Positions 26,934-37,800 of a stretch of DNA of 52,974 bases are shown here, in pieces. Numbering within the stretch: the stretch's first letter is position 1; every line of letters starts with the position of its first letter. The stretch comes from SIO4C1 sp039820425 (lineage in GTDB: Bacteria > Cyanobacteriota > Cyanobacteriia > Phormidesmidales > Phormidesmidaceae). The position numbers were made by a program, and so were the translations under genes. The DNA is taken from the NCBI GenBank assembly GCA_039820425.1, contig JBCBQD010000005.1, positions 1-52,974 on the forward strand. The letters are read 5' to 3'. A model generated the notes under the pieces. It saw only the letters and a program-made list of their open reading frames with translations. It was not told where the DNA came from and made no database searches.

Positions 26934-29900
26934 GGTGATTCCTCCGTCAGCAAAGTTTCTAGGGCGTCCAGCTCCTGGGCCAGCAGCGCGTCTACATCTT
27001 CGTCAGCGATTTGCTCTACCGCCGTCGCCAGATCGGGCTCAGCCTGGGCAGCGGCACTGTCGGGTAGCTCGGTTTGCCAGTGCAGCACCTCGCGGGCCAG
27101 GTAGTCGGCCAACGCCTGCAAACTCGGGGCCTCAATCAGCAGGGTGGCCGGCAGGGTGGCCGCCAGGCTGGTTTCTAGCTGGGTCTTAAGCTCCACCGCC
27201 ATGAGCGAATCCATGCCCATGTCAAAAAAGCCCTGCTGCGGTCGGGGCAGCTTCGCCGGGTCGCTAATTTTTAGCACCCGACCCACCTCTGATTGGAGAT
27301 AGGCAACCAGCGCCTCCTGACGGTCTTCTAGGGGGTGCTCCGCCAGGGTTTGCCAGATGGCAGCTCGCTGCTTTTGTGGCGGCGTGGCTTTGGCATCTCC
27401 TAGCCGGTCGAGCAGCGGTCGGGCCCCCGCCACTTCGTACAGGCTGCGGAACCGTGACCAATCTACTTTCGCCACCGTGGTCTGTACCGCCTCGCTGCGC
27501 AGCAGGTGCCCCATCGCCGACAGGCCCACGGTGGGGGGCAAGGCTTCTAACCCGCGGCTGCTCAACCAGGACTGTGACTCATCGGCCACCATGCCGCCCT
27601 CGGCCCAGGGGCCCCAGTTGATACTCAGGGCGGGCAGCCCCTGCTGGCGTCGGTAGTGGGCCAGCCCGTCGAGAAAATGGTTGGCCGCCGCGTAGTGGGC
27701 CAGCCCCTTAGAGCCCCACACCGACGAGATCGACGAGAAGCTAATCCAGAAATCCAGGGGGCGGGTTTGGGTCAGACAGTGCAGGTTCCAGGCCCCGACC
27801 AGCTTGGGCTGCAGAATCTTGACAAAGGTGTCCCAATCGAGGGTGGCGATGGCCTGGGTGTCGGCCACCCCCGCCGCATGCACGATGCCCGCCAGGGGCG
27901 GCAGGGTCTTGTCAATGTGGGTAAACAGCCGCTGCAGGTCTTCTATCTGATTAACATCGGCCTGCTCGACTAAAACTTGGGCTCCCTGGCTTTCTAAATA
28001 GGCGATGCGCGCCTGGGCGGTGGGGGTGGGGGCCCGGCGACTGGTTAGCACCAGCTGATTTGCCCCCTGACCCACCAGCCACTGGGCCACCTGTAAGCCT
28101 AGGGACCCTAATCCTCCAGTAATCAGATAAGTAGACTCTGCTTTCACCGGCAGCGGGTGTGTCGGCTGAGGCTGAGCGGGCACAAGCCGGGCCACGTATC
28201 GGGCGCTATCAGCGCGCAGGGCAATCTGGTCTTCGGGGGAGCCCGCCAGGTGGGCTTGCACCTCGGCCACCAGGCGCTCGGCGGCCAGATCGACGGCCAG
28301 GTCGGCGGCGGGCAGGTCACACAGCCCGCCCCAAAATTGGGGATACTCCAGCGAAATCACCCGCGCCATGCCCCAGAGCGGTGCCTGGGCCACAGCGGTT
28401 TGGGCAATCTCAACGGGCATCGCCCCCTGGGTGGCAAACCAGACCTTGGGGGCCGTTTCCCACGGCTGCTGGGCCAGCGCCTGGAGCAGATACAGGGCGC
28501 TGCCACAGCTGTGCAGCTGGGTTTCTAGCAGGGTATCGGCGGTGGGGGGGGTGGCTTCTAGACTCCACAGGTGCAAAATGCCCTGCAGGTTGCCCTGGGC
28601 GGCGACCGCCTCGATCACCCGTTTGAAATCGTCTGGCTGGGTGGGGTCAATACACCAGCGGCGTTCCGCCAGCCTCTGGTAGGGGGCCTGGGCATAAACC
28701 TGGGTCCAGGTACCCCCCTGTTTTTCGATGGCCTCTGCGATCGCATCGCCGTTGCGGTCTGCAAAAATCAGCCAGTGACCAAGGGAGGTGTTGGGCTGGG
28801 CCGGGGCGGGCTGGGCCTGCCACTCGACGGTGTAAAACCAGTCCTCTAAATCGGGTAAGGGGCTTGCTTCGGCTTGATGTTGTTGCACCAGCGTGTCGAG
28901 CAGGGTGGGCAGTAAGCTCTGCTGCTCCGCCGAGAGCGACAGGCGGTTGGCAATCAGCGTCGTCAGAGTCTCGGTTTGACCCTGCTGAATGGCCTCGATG
29001 ACGGTGCTCTGAGGGGTGCCCTGGGAGATTTCACGGCCGTCGTCAAGCCCCTCTGCCTTATAAATCTCTCGCTGAAAGGCGTAGGTGGGCAGCGGGATGC
29101 GCCGATAGCCACACCCCTGGTTGACCGCCGCCCAGTCAATCTTCACGCCCTGGTGGTAGAGCTGGGCCAGGCTTTCGAGCAGCGTTTGCCAGTCGGGTTG
29201 ACCGGGTCTGAGGCTGGGCAGTGAGACCGGCGGCTCAGCCTGGTTAGGCCAACACGGCTGGGCCATCCCCAACAGCACCGGCTTTGGCCCCACCTCCAGC
29301 AGCAGCCCACAGCCCTGGGCCTGCACCGCCTGGATGCCCGCTGCAAACCGAACCGGCTCCAGGATATGGCGGCACCAGTAGTCGGCGGTGGCCATCTCGG
29401 CGGACACCTGGCCGGTGAGGTTAGAAACCATATCGATGCTGGGCAGCGCGTAGGTAATGGACTCCGCCACCCGCTTAAAGTCCGTCACCATCGGAGCCAT
29501 CAGCGGCGAGTGAAAGGCGTGGGAAACCTGCAGCGGTTTGTGCTTAATGCCCGACTGGTCTAGCAGTTTGCAGAGGGTCTGGAGCGCTTTTTCTGGGCCT
29601 GAGATCACCACACTCTCAGGGCCGTTGATGGCCGCAATGGCGATCTGGGGGCCACTGCCGTTGGTTTGGTCGGCGATCATTTGCCGGATATGGGCCTCGG
29701 TGGTCATCACCGCCACCATGCCGCCCGTCTTGGGCAGGGCCTGCATCAGCCGTCCGCGCTCGGCAATCAGCTTCAGTCCGTCTTCTAAACTAAACACCCC
29801 GGCAATGCAGGCGGCGACATACTCGCCGACGCTGTGGCCCATCACCACATCGGGGAGTATCCCCCAGGCCTGCCAGAGCTGGGCCAGGGCGTACTCCACC

Positions 29901-31801
29901 GCGAATAGGGCGGGTTGGGTGTAGGCGGTTTCGTGGAGGCGCGCTGAGTTTGGGGCAGCGTCTGACGGATACAAGCGATCGATGAGAGAACCGTCAAGGG
30001 ATGGCTGCAACAACTCGTCGCAGCGATCGATTGCCTGGCGAAAGACCGGCTGGCTGGCATAGAGCGATTGCCCCATGCCCACCCACTGGGACCCCTGACC
30101 GGTGAACAAAAAGGCCAGCGGGGCGGTGCGGTTGCTGACTTCCCCCTGCTGGCAGCCGAGGGGAACCTGGCCTGCATGGAGCTGAGCTAGCTGGTCTCGA
30201 AGTTGGGCCGTGTCGGTTGCGATCGCGCTCAGTCGATACTCAAAATGCGCCCGCCCCACGTGGGTGGTGAAACACACATCCCCAAGGGCGACATCTGAAG
30301 GGTTGTCTAGATACTCTTGATACTGAAGAATCAGCTGCTGCAAGGATTCCGGCGACCTGGCCGACAGGGTAAACAGCTGCAGCAAGCACGGGTCAGTCTC
30401 TGTCTTTTCAGAAGGAGACGCTTCCTCTCGCGGGGCCGTTTCGAGGACCACGTGGGCATTGGTGCCGCTAAAGCCAAAGGAGCTCACCCCCGCCAGCTGC
30501 TGACCTGACCAAGGCATCGACTCCGTCGCTACTTTAATCGGATGGCGCTGCCAGTCAATGTGGGGGCTGGGCTGCTGGCAGTGGAGACTGGGGGGAATCT
30601 CTCTTTTCTGGAGGGCCAGCACCGTTTTGATAAACCCGGCGATGCCCGCCGCTCCCTCCAGGTGGCCAATGTTGGTTTTGACAGAACCCACCCAGAGCGG
30701 CGCGTCCCGGTGCTGGCCGAAGACGGCCCCCAGCGCGCCAATCTCAATCGGGTCCCCCAGGGCGGTGCCGGTGCCGTGGGCTTCGAGGTAGCTCACCTGG
30801 GCCGGGTCAACGTTGCCGCTGGCCAGGGCCTGACGTATGACCGTCTGCTGGGCCGGGCCGTTGGGGACGGTGAGCCCGCTGCTGCGCCCGTCCTGGTTGA
30901 TGGCGGAGCCGCGAATCACGGCCTGGATGGGGTCCTGGTTTGCGATCGCGTCCGACAGTCGCTTCAGCACCACAACGCCGCAGCCCTCACCGCGCACATA
31001 GCCATCCGCCGCCGCATCAAACGTCTTACAGCGACCGTCCCGGGCCAGCATGTTGGCCTTAGAGAAGTTGATCGTCGCCTCCGGGCTCAGGATGCGATTT
31101 ACCCCGCCCGCCAGGGCAAAATCACATTCCCCCTGGCGCAGACTTTGCACCGCCAGATGCACCGCCACCAGCGAAGACGAACAGGCCGTATCCACCGAGA
31201 CACTGGGCCCGGTCAAGCCAAACAAATAAGAGAGTCGCCCCGCCGCCACGCTGTGGGTATTGCCCGTGCCCAGGTAGGCATCAATCTCATTCGGGCCCCG
31301 CCGCAGCAGCCGTTGAGAATAGTCGCTGCTACAAATCCCCACAAACACGCCAGCCCGGCTCCCCGAGAGCCTATCCGGAGCCTGCCCCGCCTGTTCTAGC
31401 GCCTCCCAGCTCACCTCCAGCAGCAGCCGCTGTTGTGGGTCCAGGGTCATCGCCTCCCGAGGCGAGAGACCAAAAAAGTACGGGTCAAATTCATAGAGCT
31501 GTTCCACAAACCCGCCGTGGCGAGTCACCATCTTTCCAGGCGACTGGGGGTTGGGGTCATAATACTGGTCAATATCCCAGCGATCGCCCGGCACCGGGGT
31601 AATCGCATCTTGCCCCGTTTGCAACAGGTGCCAAAACGCGTCGGGCGTATCCGCCCCGCCCGGAAACCGACAGCCCATGCCAATCACCGCGATCGGTTCT
31701 GTCTTAGCCGTTTCTAGCTGGTTGAGCTTTTGTCGCATCTCGCGCAGCTCAAGCAGCGCCTGTTTCATCAACCCCTGCGAAGAATGATTCGGCTGGTTCA
31801 T
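26930..31801 (-). CDS. Type I PKS3, KS-AT-KR-ACP
   Basis: The protein has 1623 residues with a start ATG at 31801 overlapping the PKS2 stop by four bases, with GGAGG about 10 bases upstream. An N-terminal docking helix (LLELREMRQKLNQLETA) leads into the KS (TACSSSL near 207, EAHGTGT, TNIGHLEG). The AT (GHSVGEYV near 654, VSHAFHS) is malonyl-type. After a structural subdomain comes the KR (TGGLGSLG near 1225, FSSISS, AHYAAAN near 1370), then the ACP (GMDSLMAVE near 1528). The KR lacks LDD and has Trp eight residues before the catalytic Tyr (SVWGSKGLAHY), the A-type signature, predicting an L-configured beta-hydroxyl. There is no DH or ER. The C-terminus is an acidic helix (DEDVDALLAQELDALETLL) for docking to PKS4. 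Confidence 0.95.
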   Translation of the reverse strand: MNQPNHSSQGLMKQALLELREMRQKLNQLETAKTEPIAVIGMGCRFPGGADTPDAFWHLLQTGQDAITPVPGDRWDIDQYYDPNPQSPGKMVTRHGGFVEQLYEFDPYFFGLSPREAMTLDPQQRLLLEVSWEALEQAGQAPDRLSGSRAGVFVGICSSDYSQRLLRRGPNEIDAYLGTGNTHSVAAGRLSYLFGLTGPSVSVDTACSSSLVAVHLAVQSLRQGECDFALAGGVNRILSPEATINFSKANMLARDGRCKTFDAAADGYVRGEGCGVVVLKRLSDAIANQDPIQAVIRGSAINQDGRSSGLTVPNGPAQQTVIRQALASGNVDPAQVSYLEAHGTGTALGDPIEIGALGAVFGQHRDAPLWVGSVKTNIGHLEGAAGIAGFIKTVLALQKREIPPSLHCQQPSPHIDWQRHPIKVATESMPWSGQQLAGVSSFGFSGTNAHVVLETAPREEASPSEKTETDPCLLQLFTLSARSPESLQQLILQYQEYLDNPSDVALGDVCFTTHVGRAHFEYRLSAIATDTAQLRDQLAQLHAGQVPLGCQQGEVSNRTAPLAFLFTGQGSQWVGMGQSLYASQPVFRQAIDRCDELLQPSLDGSLIDRLYPSDAAPNSARLHETAYTQPALFAVEYALAQLWQAWGILPDVVMGHSVGEYVAACIAGVFSLEDGLKLIAERGRLMQALPKTGGMVAVMTTEAHIRQMIADQTNGSGPQIAIAAINGPESVVISGPEKALQTLCKLLDQSGIKHKPLQVSHAFHSPLMAPMVTDFKRVAESITYALPSIDMVSNLTGQVSAEMATADYWCRHILEPVRFAAGIQAVQAQGCGLLLEVGPKPVLLGMAQPCWPNQAEPPVSLPSLRPGQPDWQTLLESLAQLYHQGVKIDWAAVNQGCGYRRIPLPTYAFQREIYKAEGLDDGREISQGTPQSTVIEAIQQGQTETLTTLIANRLSLSAEQQSLLPTLLDTLVQQHQAEASPLPDLEDWFYTVEWQAQPAPAQPNTSLGHWLIFADRNGDAIAEAIEKQGGTWTQVYAQAPYQRLAERRWCIDPTQPDDFKRVIEAVAAQGNLQGILHLWSLEATPPTADTLLETQLHSCGSALYLLQALAQQPWETAPKVWFATQGAMPVEIAQTAVAQAPLWGMARVISLEYPQFWGGLCDLPAADLAVDLAAERLVAEVQAHLAGSPEDQIALRADSARYVARLVPAQPQPTHPLPVKAESTYLITGGLGSLGLQVAQWLVGQGANQLVLTSRRAPTPTAQARIAYLESQGAQVLVEQADVNQIEDLQRLFTHIDKTLPPLAGIVHAAGVADTQAIATLDWDTFVKILQPKLVGAWNLHCLTQTRPLDFWISFSSISSVWGSKGLAHYAAANHFLDGLAHYRRQQGLPALSINWGPWAEGGMVADESQSWLSSRGLEALPPTVGLSAMGHLLRSEAVQTTVAKVDWSRFRSLYEVAGARPLLDRLGDAKATPPQKQRAAIWQTLAEHPLEDRQEALVAYLQSEVGRVLKISDPAKLPRPQQGFFDMGMDSLMAVELKTQLETSLAATLPATLLIEAPSLQALADYLAREVLHWQTELPDSAAAQAEPDLATAVEQIADEDVDALLAQELDALETLLTEESP

Positions 31802-34800
31802 GAGACTTTCTCCTCCCGAATTGCGCTCAGTTCTTGTGCCAGCAAATCCGCCAGCTCGTCCTGCGATAGCTGATCCAGGGCGGCCTCAGCTGCAAGCTTT
31901 TCAGTCTCCTCAGCGACCTTGTTTTCAGACTCTGGCGGCTCCGCCAGGGCCAGCGCCTCGGCCAGATAGCCCGTCAGCGCCTCAATATTGGGATAGTCAA
32001 AGGCCATCGTGGTCGGAATCGTGCAGCCCAAACTGGTTTGCAGCCGGTTACGCAGCTCCACCGCCATGAGCGAATCCATCCCCAAATCGGCAAACCCCTG
32101 CTGCGGGTCAACCTGCTGGGCACTCAGCCCCAGCACCCTGGCCACCAGAGACTGAATCTGCCGAGAGAGCAGCGCCACCCGCTTGTGGGCAGGGGTCTGT
32201 CGTAGCTCCAGCAGGAGGGTGGGGGTCTGCGTCGCGGCAGGCTGCTGCGCCTGGAACGACTGCAACATTGAGAGATTCAAATCAGGGGGCAGCTTCGCCA
32301 GGTAGGTTTGCCAATCGACCGGCAACACAGCGGCCTGGGCAAACCGAGGCTGTTCTAACAATTGGGCCATCAGGGTCAACCCGTGGGTGGGCTCGATCAG
32401 GCTCACCCCCTGGGCTGCCCAGCGCGCCTGGTTGCGACTGTGCAAAGCCGCCGCCATGCCACTCTCGGACCACGGCCCCCAGTTAATCGAGAGGGCCTTC
32501 AGGCCGAGGCTGTGGCGATAGTGGGCGAAGGCGTCCATAAAGGCATTGGCTGCCGCATAGTTGGCCTGCCCCGGGGAGCCCATCAGCGCCGAGACCGACG
32601 AGAAACACACGAAACAATCGAGATCCTGATCTATTGAAAGCTGATGCAGCAGCCAGGAACCGGTGACCTTCGGCTGCATCACCCGCTCAAAGCGCTGCCA
32701 CGACTGCCCGGTGAGCATGGCATCATCCAGCACCCCGGCGGTGTGAAAGATCCCCTTCAGCGGAGCGGTGATTTCCGCCAGGGCTGGTGCGATCGCATCC
32801 GCATCCGCCACATCTGCCTTGAGCACCTGCACCGTTGCCCCGCCCCGCTGCAACCGCTGAATTACCTCCGTTGCCTGCTGAGACGGCGCACTGCGGCCCA
32901 TCAACGCCACGTGCTTGGCACCCTTATCCACCAGCCATTGCGCCACCTGGAGCCCGAGCGACCCAAGCCCCCCGGTGATCAGATAGGTGCCTTTTGGAGT
33001 CACCTCAAAGGGAACCGCTGCATCAGGTGCCTGGGTGGGTGCAGCCTCAGCCGCATCGGGGATGGAGATAACCACTTTGCCAATGTGCCTGGCCTGGGCC
33101 ATAAATCGAAACGCATCGACCATCTCGCCGATGGGAAAAGAGACCAGGTTGAGGGGTTTCAGCGCCCCGGTCTCAAACAGCGCCATCAGCTCCCCCAGCA
33201 GCTGGCGAATCGTGGCAGGATTCTCCAGAGAAATGTTGAGTAGGTCGAAAGGCTCATAGCGCACATCAGAGCGCTCCTCTGTCATTTGTTCAGACGACCA
33301 GATGCCGAGCTTACCAATTTCAACAAAGCGACCCTGGTTTGCCAGCGTCCTGAGAGAATGGGGAATAAATTCACCATTGAGAGAATTGAGCACCACATCG
33401 ACGCCTTCGCCCTCGGTGGCGTCGAGCACCTGTTGAGCAAACTCCACCGAGCGAGAGTTAAACACATGGGATACTCCCATCTCATAGAGCGCCTCCCACT
33501 TGGGTTGGCTGGCCGTCCCCCAGACATCGGCCCCTAGCGACTGGGCAATTTGTACCGCAGCCTGACCGACCCCGCCCGCCGCCGAGTGAATTAGAACCTT
33601 TTCATCCGCTTTTAGCTGAGCCCTTTCATGCAGGGCATAGTAAGCCGTGAGAAAGGCCGTGGGAATGGTTGCCGCCTCATCAAAGCTGAGAGACACTGGC
33701 TTGGGCACTACAAAGTCAGCTGGGACGTTGACAAAGGAGCTGAGGCTGCCGATGGTTTGAGTCGCAATTACCGCATCCCCCACCCGCAGGTCGCTCACCC
33801 CCTCGCCAACCGCTGCAACAATCCCCGAACACTCGCCGCCAAAGGGTAAATCTTTCGTATCGGCAATGCCCATCTCCTCGGTAAAGGCCTTGAGCATGCC
33901 GAGGGCGTTGAGCACGTCGCGAAAGTTGAGCCCCACCGAACGTACCTGGATCTCGACCTCCCCAGGGCCAGGGGGCTTCCGAGTCATGGGCACCGTCTGA
34001 AGATTTTCCAGCACCCCATACTCGCTGATGCGCACCTGAAAAGGATGGTCGGGCAGCGTGGAGGCATCGTTAGCGCTGAGGGAGGGCGCTTTGTAGCGCA
34101 CCAGCCGAGCCGCGAAGCGTTGCCCATTGCGATAGGCGAGCTGATTGTCTTGCCCAGGGCTGTAGATCTCATCCAGCAGCGATGGCAGGTCGCCCTCAAC
34201 ATCAAGACAGCGGCAGCGCAGTTCTGGGTGCTCAATCGCAATCACACGGCCCAAACCCCATACCGAAGACTGATGGGGCTGTAGTAAGGTCTGACTCGAC
34301 CCAACCGCCTGCGCCCCCTGGGTGATCAGCCATAGCCCGCCTTCGAGAGAACGCCCTTGGCTGCTGAGAGCCTGTAGAAGATTTAAGACACTGCCACAGG
34401 CGTTCTGCTGAGACTTTTGCAGTGCCGCTGCCGAGAGCGAGGACACCTCAACGGGCGTTGCCCCCCACTGGTGGAGAATGCCATGCACTGACTGTAAAGC
34501 ATCCAGCAGCTGGCCGTACTGTTCTGGCTGGGTGGAGTCAAGCTCAAAAACAGACTCTGAAACTTGCTTGAAGCGGCTTCCCATTGTCACCTGGGTGTAG
34601 CCTACCCCTGCGGTCGCAAGCTGCTCGAGCAGGGAACGGTCGCTATCTTCGGCAAAGACTAACCAGTGGTCCGTGGCATTGGGGGTCTCAGCCGTTGGCA
34701 CCCCCACAGGCTGCCAATCAACCCGATACAGCCAGTTCTCCTCGGTATCTTGCTGCAACACCCGCTGCAGGACTTTCTTGGGTACCCGCTTGAGTGAGAG

Positions 34801-37800
34801 TCCCTGTAGCTGTGCCACCGGCTCACCGGCTGCATCAAACAGCGAGATATTGACGACAATGTTGCGCCGCTTTGATTTCTTTGTGGTCTGCTCAGCCGAC
34901 TGCAGCTCAACCTGACTCCAGAGATTTCCCTGCACTGAGCCTGTGACTGACAATTGCTCAATCGCCACCGGCAGATAAGCCGCATCCTCACCCGAGGGCA
35001 TCAGCGCCCCCAGCACCTGAAAGCAGGCATCCAGCAGCGCCGGGTGCAAACAGTAGCCATTGGCGTCAATCCCTTCGGGCAGGCTCACTTCGCCCAGCAC
35101 GCTGGTCTCCGCCGGTCGAAGCTGCTGTATCCCCTGGAAGCTGGGACCATAGGCCATGCCCTGGGCGGCGAGCTGCTGATAAAAGGCATTGGTTGAAACT
35201 GGCTCACCGTATTGCTGTTCAAGCTGCGACAGGTCCACAGCGGAAGCATCAAGCGGACTATCTGCAACACCCACCTGACCCGCCGCGTGGCAGGTCCAGA
35301 CGGGGTCTTCGTCCTGGGGCTCACTCAGGCTGAAAATCTCAAATCGGAAAGTCTTCTCTGCGTCTACCTCGGGAGAGAGCACCACCTGCACCGTTTGGGG
35401 CTGGGTGCCCGAGAGCATCAGCGGCTGCTGGATAGAAACCGACTGAAGCTGAACGGCCTGCTGCTTGAGGGCCTGTTGACCCGCTGTCAGGGCCATCTCC
35501 AGGTAGGCGGTGGCGGGCACAATCACCTGCTGATAAATTTGGTGGTCTTGCAGGTAGGGCTGGTGAGTGATGCTCAGCTGCGTGGTGAATCGCACATCCT
35601 TGAGACCCGCCAGAGCGAGACGTTGACCCAGCAGCGGATGAGCCGACGGGTTGAGGGCCAGACCGGGCGTTGTTACCTGAGGCGAGACGTCCACCCAATA
35701 GCGCTGTCGCTGGAAGGGATAGCCGGGCAGAACGATCTGCTGGCGAACATAGTCGGCATCAAATGCGGTCCAGTCAATCTTAGCCCCCGCAACATGTAGC
35801 TGTCCTAGACTGCTGAGTAAGGTTTGCCAGTTGGTTTGGGGTGGACGTAAGCTAGGCAGCCAAAGCTGGCTCTCTGCTGCCACACACTGCCGCCCCATCC
35901 CCAAGAGAACCGGTTTTGGCCCCATCTCCAGATAGACATCTGGGTTGAACTGGGCCAGGTGCTGCATGCCTTTGTAAAACTGCACGGGCTGACGCACGTG
36001 GCGACACCAGTAGTCGGCGGTGGCGATCTCTTCACCCACTGCCTCGCCCGTCACGTTTGAGATCAGATTGAGCTGGGGGGGATGATAGCTCACCTGCTCG
36101 GCCACCTGTCTAAACTCGGCCAGCATCGGCTCCATCCGGGCGGAGTGAAAGGCATGGGAGACGGCCAGCGCTTTGGTCTTGATGGGGTCTTTTTGCAGTT
36201 TGCAGACCACCTTATCCAGGTCGGCCTGGGGACCCGAGATGACAATGCTTTGGGGACCGTTGATGGCTGCGATCGCAACCTCCGAAAAATCAGCAATGGC
36301 CTGGTTAACCGTCGCCTCGTCCGCCAGCACAGAGATCATTCCACCCCCAGCAGGCAGGGCCTGCATCAAGCGACCCCGCTCGGCAATCAGCTTCAGGCCA
36401 TCCTCGAGGCTAAAAACGCCCGCCACACAGGCCGCCACATATTCACCCACACTGTGACCCATCACCACCGCTGGGCGAATCCCCCAGGAGAGCCAGAGCT
36501 GAGCCAGGGCATACTCCAGGGCAAACAGCGCAGGCTGGGTATTGGCTGTTTGATTGAGGGCTGCTGTGGTGTCTTCAGAGCTAAACAACAGCTCTAGCAG
36601 GGGCTGCTTGAGCACAGGGCGCAGCAGCTGATCACAGCGGGTGAGGACTGCTCGGAAACGAGGCTGGGTTTCATACAGGTCTCGCCCCATGCCCCAATAT
36701 TGGGACCCCTGCCCGGTAAATAGAAACGCTACGCTGGGAGCAGCACCGCTGGCTGCTCGGAAAACGCCCGACACATCCTGACCCTGGAGAAGATTCGACA
36801 GGGTCTGCTGCAGCTGCTCGGACGAAGCGGCTAGCAGGCCGATGCGATGTTCCAGGTGAGCGCGTCCGGTATTGGCAGAGAAACAAATGTCTTGAATAGA
36901 GAGCTGAGGGTGGTGGGAAAGGTGGGTGGAATAGCTTTCAAGAAGCTGTTGCAGGGCCTCAGTGGACCTGGCCGATAGGGCCAGCAAATGCAGCGGTCGC
37001 TCGTGGGTAGTTTCTTCTGGAGATGCAATAGGCGGGTCTTCAAGGACAACGTGGGCGTTAGTGCCGCTGGCCCCAAAGGAGCTCACGCCCGCTGCCCTGG
37101 GCTGACCATTTCTGACCCAGGCGGTATTCTCGGCGGTCACCCGAATCGGCAGCTCGGCCCAGCTAATGTGCGGGTTGGGGGCTCTAAAATGCAAATGGGC
37201 GGGCAGGGTGTCGTGCTGCATCGACAGCACCACTTTAATCAGCCCGGCGATGCCTGCGGCAGACTCAAGATGGCCAAAGTTGGTTTTGACGGACCCGACC
37301 AGCAGGGGTTTCTCCGCCGGGCGATTGTCACCCAAAACGTCTCCGAGCGCCCTCAGCTCAATCGGGTCGCCCAGCGGGGTGCCGGTGCCGTGGGCTTCGA
37401 TATAGTCAATGGCGGCAGGGTCTAGCTTAGCGCCGCTGAGGGCCTGCTTAATCAGGGTTTGTTGGGCCGTCTTGTTGGGCACCGTAAACCCGCTGCTGCG
37501 GCCATCCTGGTTGACGGCTGAGCCTTTAATCGTGGCTAAAATGTTGTCGCCCGATGCGATCGCATCTGACAGTCGCTTCAGCACAATCACCCCGCAGCCT
37601 TCGCCGCGCACAATGCCATCGGCGCTGGCGTCAAAGGTCTTGCAGCGGCCATCAATCGAGAGCATCTGGGTCTTTGAGAGCGCCACCGTATTCTCAGGGG
37701 AGAGAATCAGGTTAACGCCCCCCGCCAGGGCGGAGTCACATTCTCTATTGCGCAGACTTTGTACCGCCAGATGCACCGCCACCAGCGACGACGAACAGGC

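Noticed and set aside
30542..31399. Long plus-strand open frame (285 codons) opposite PKS3
   Set aside because: It is antisense to the conserved KS of PKS3, has no recognisable protein content, and such frames are expected opposite GC-rich PKS genes. The same applies to the other plus-strand frames across 15-43 kb.
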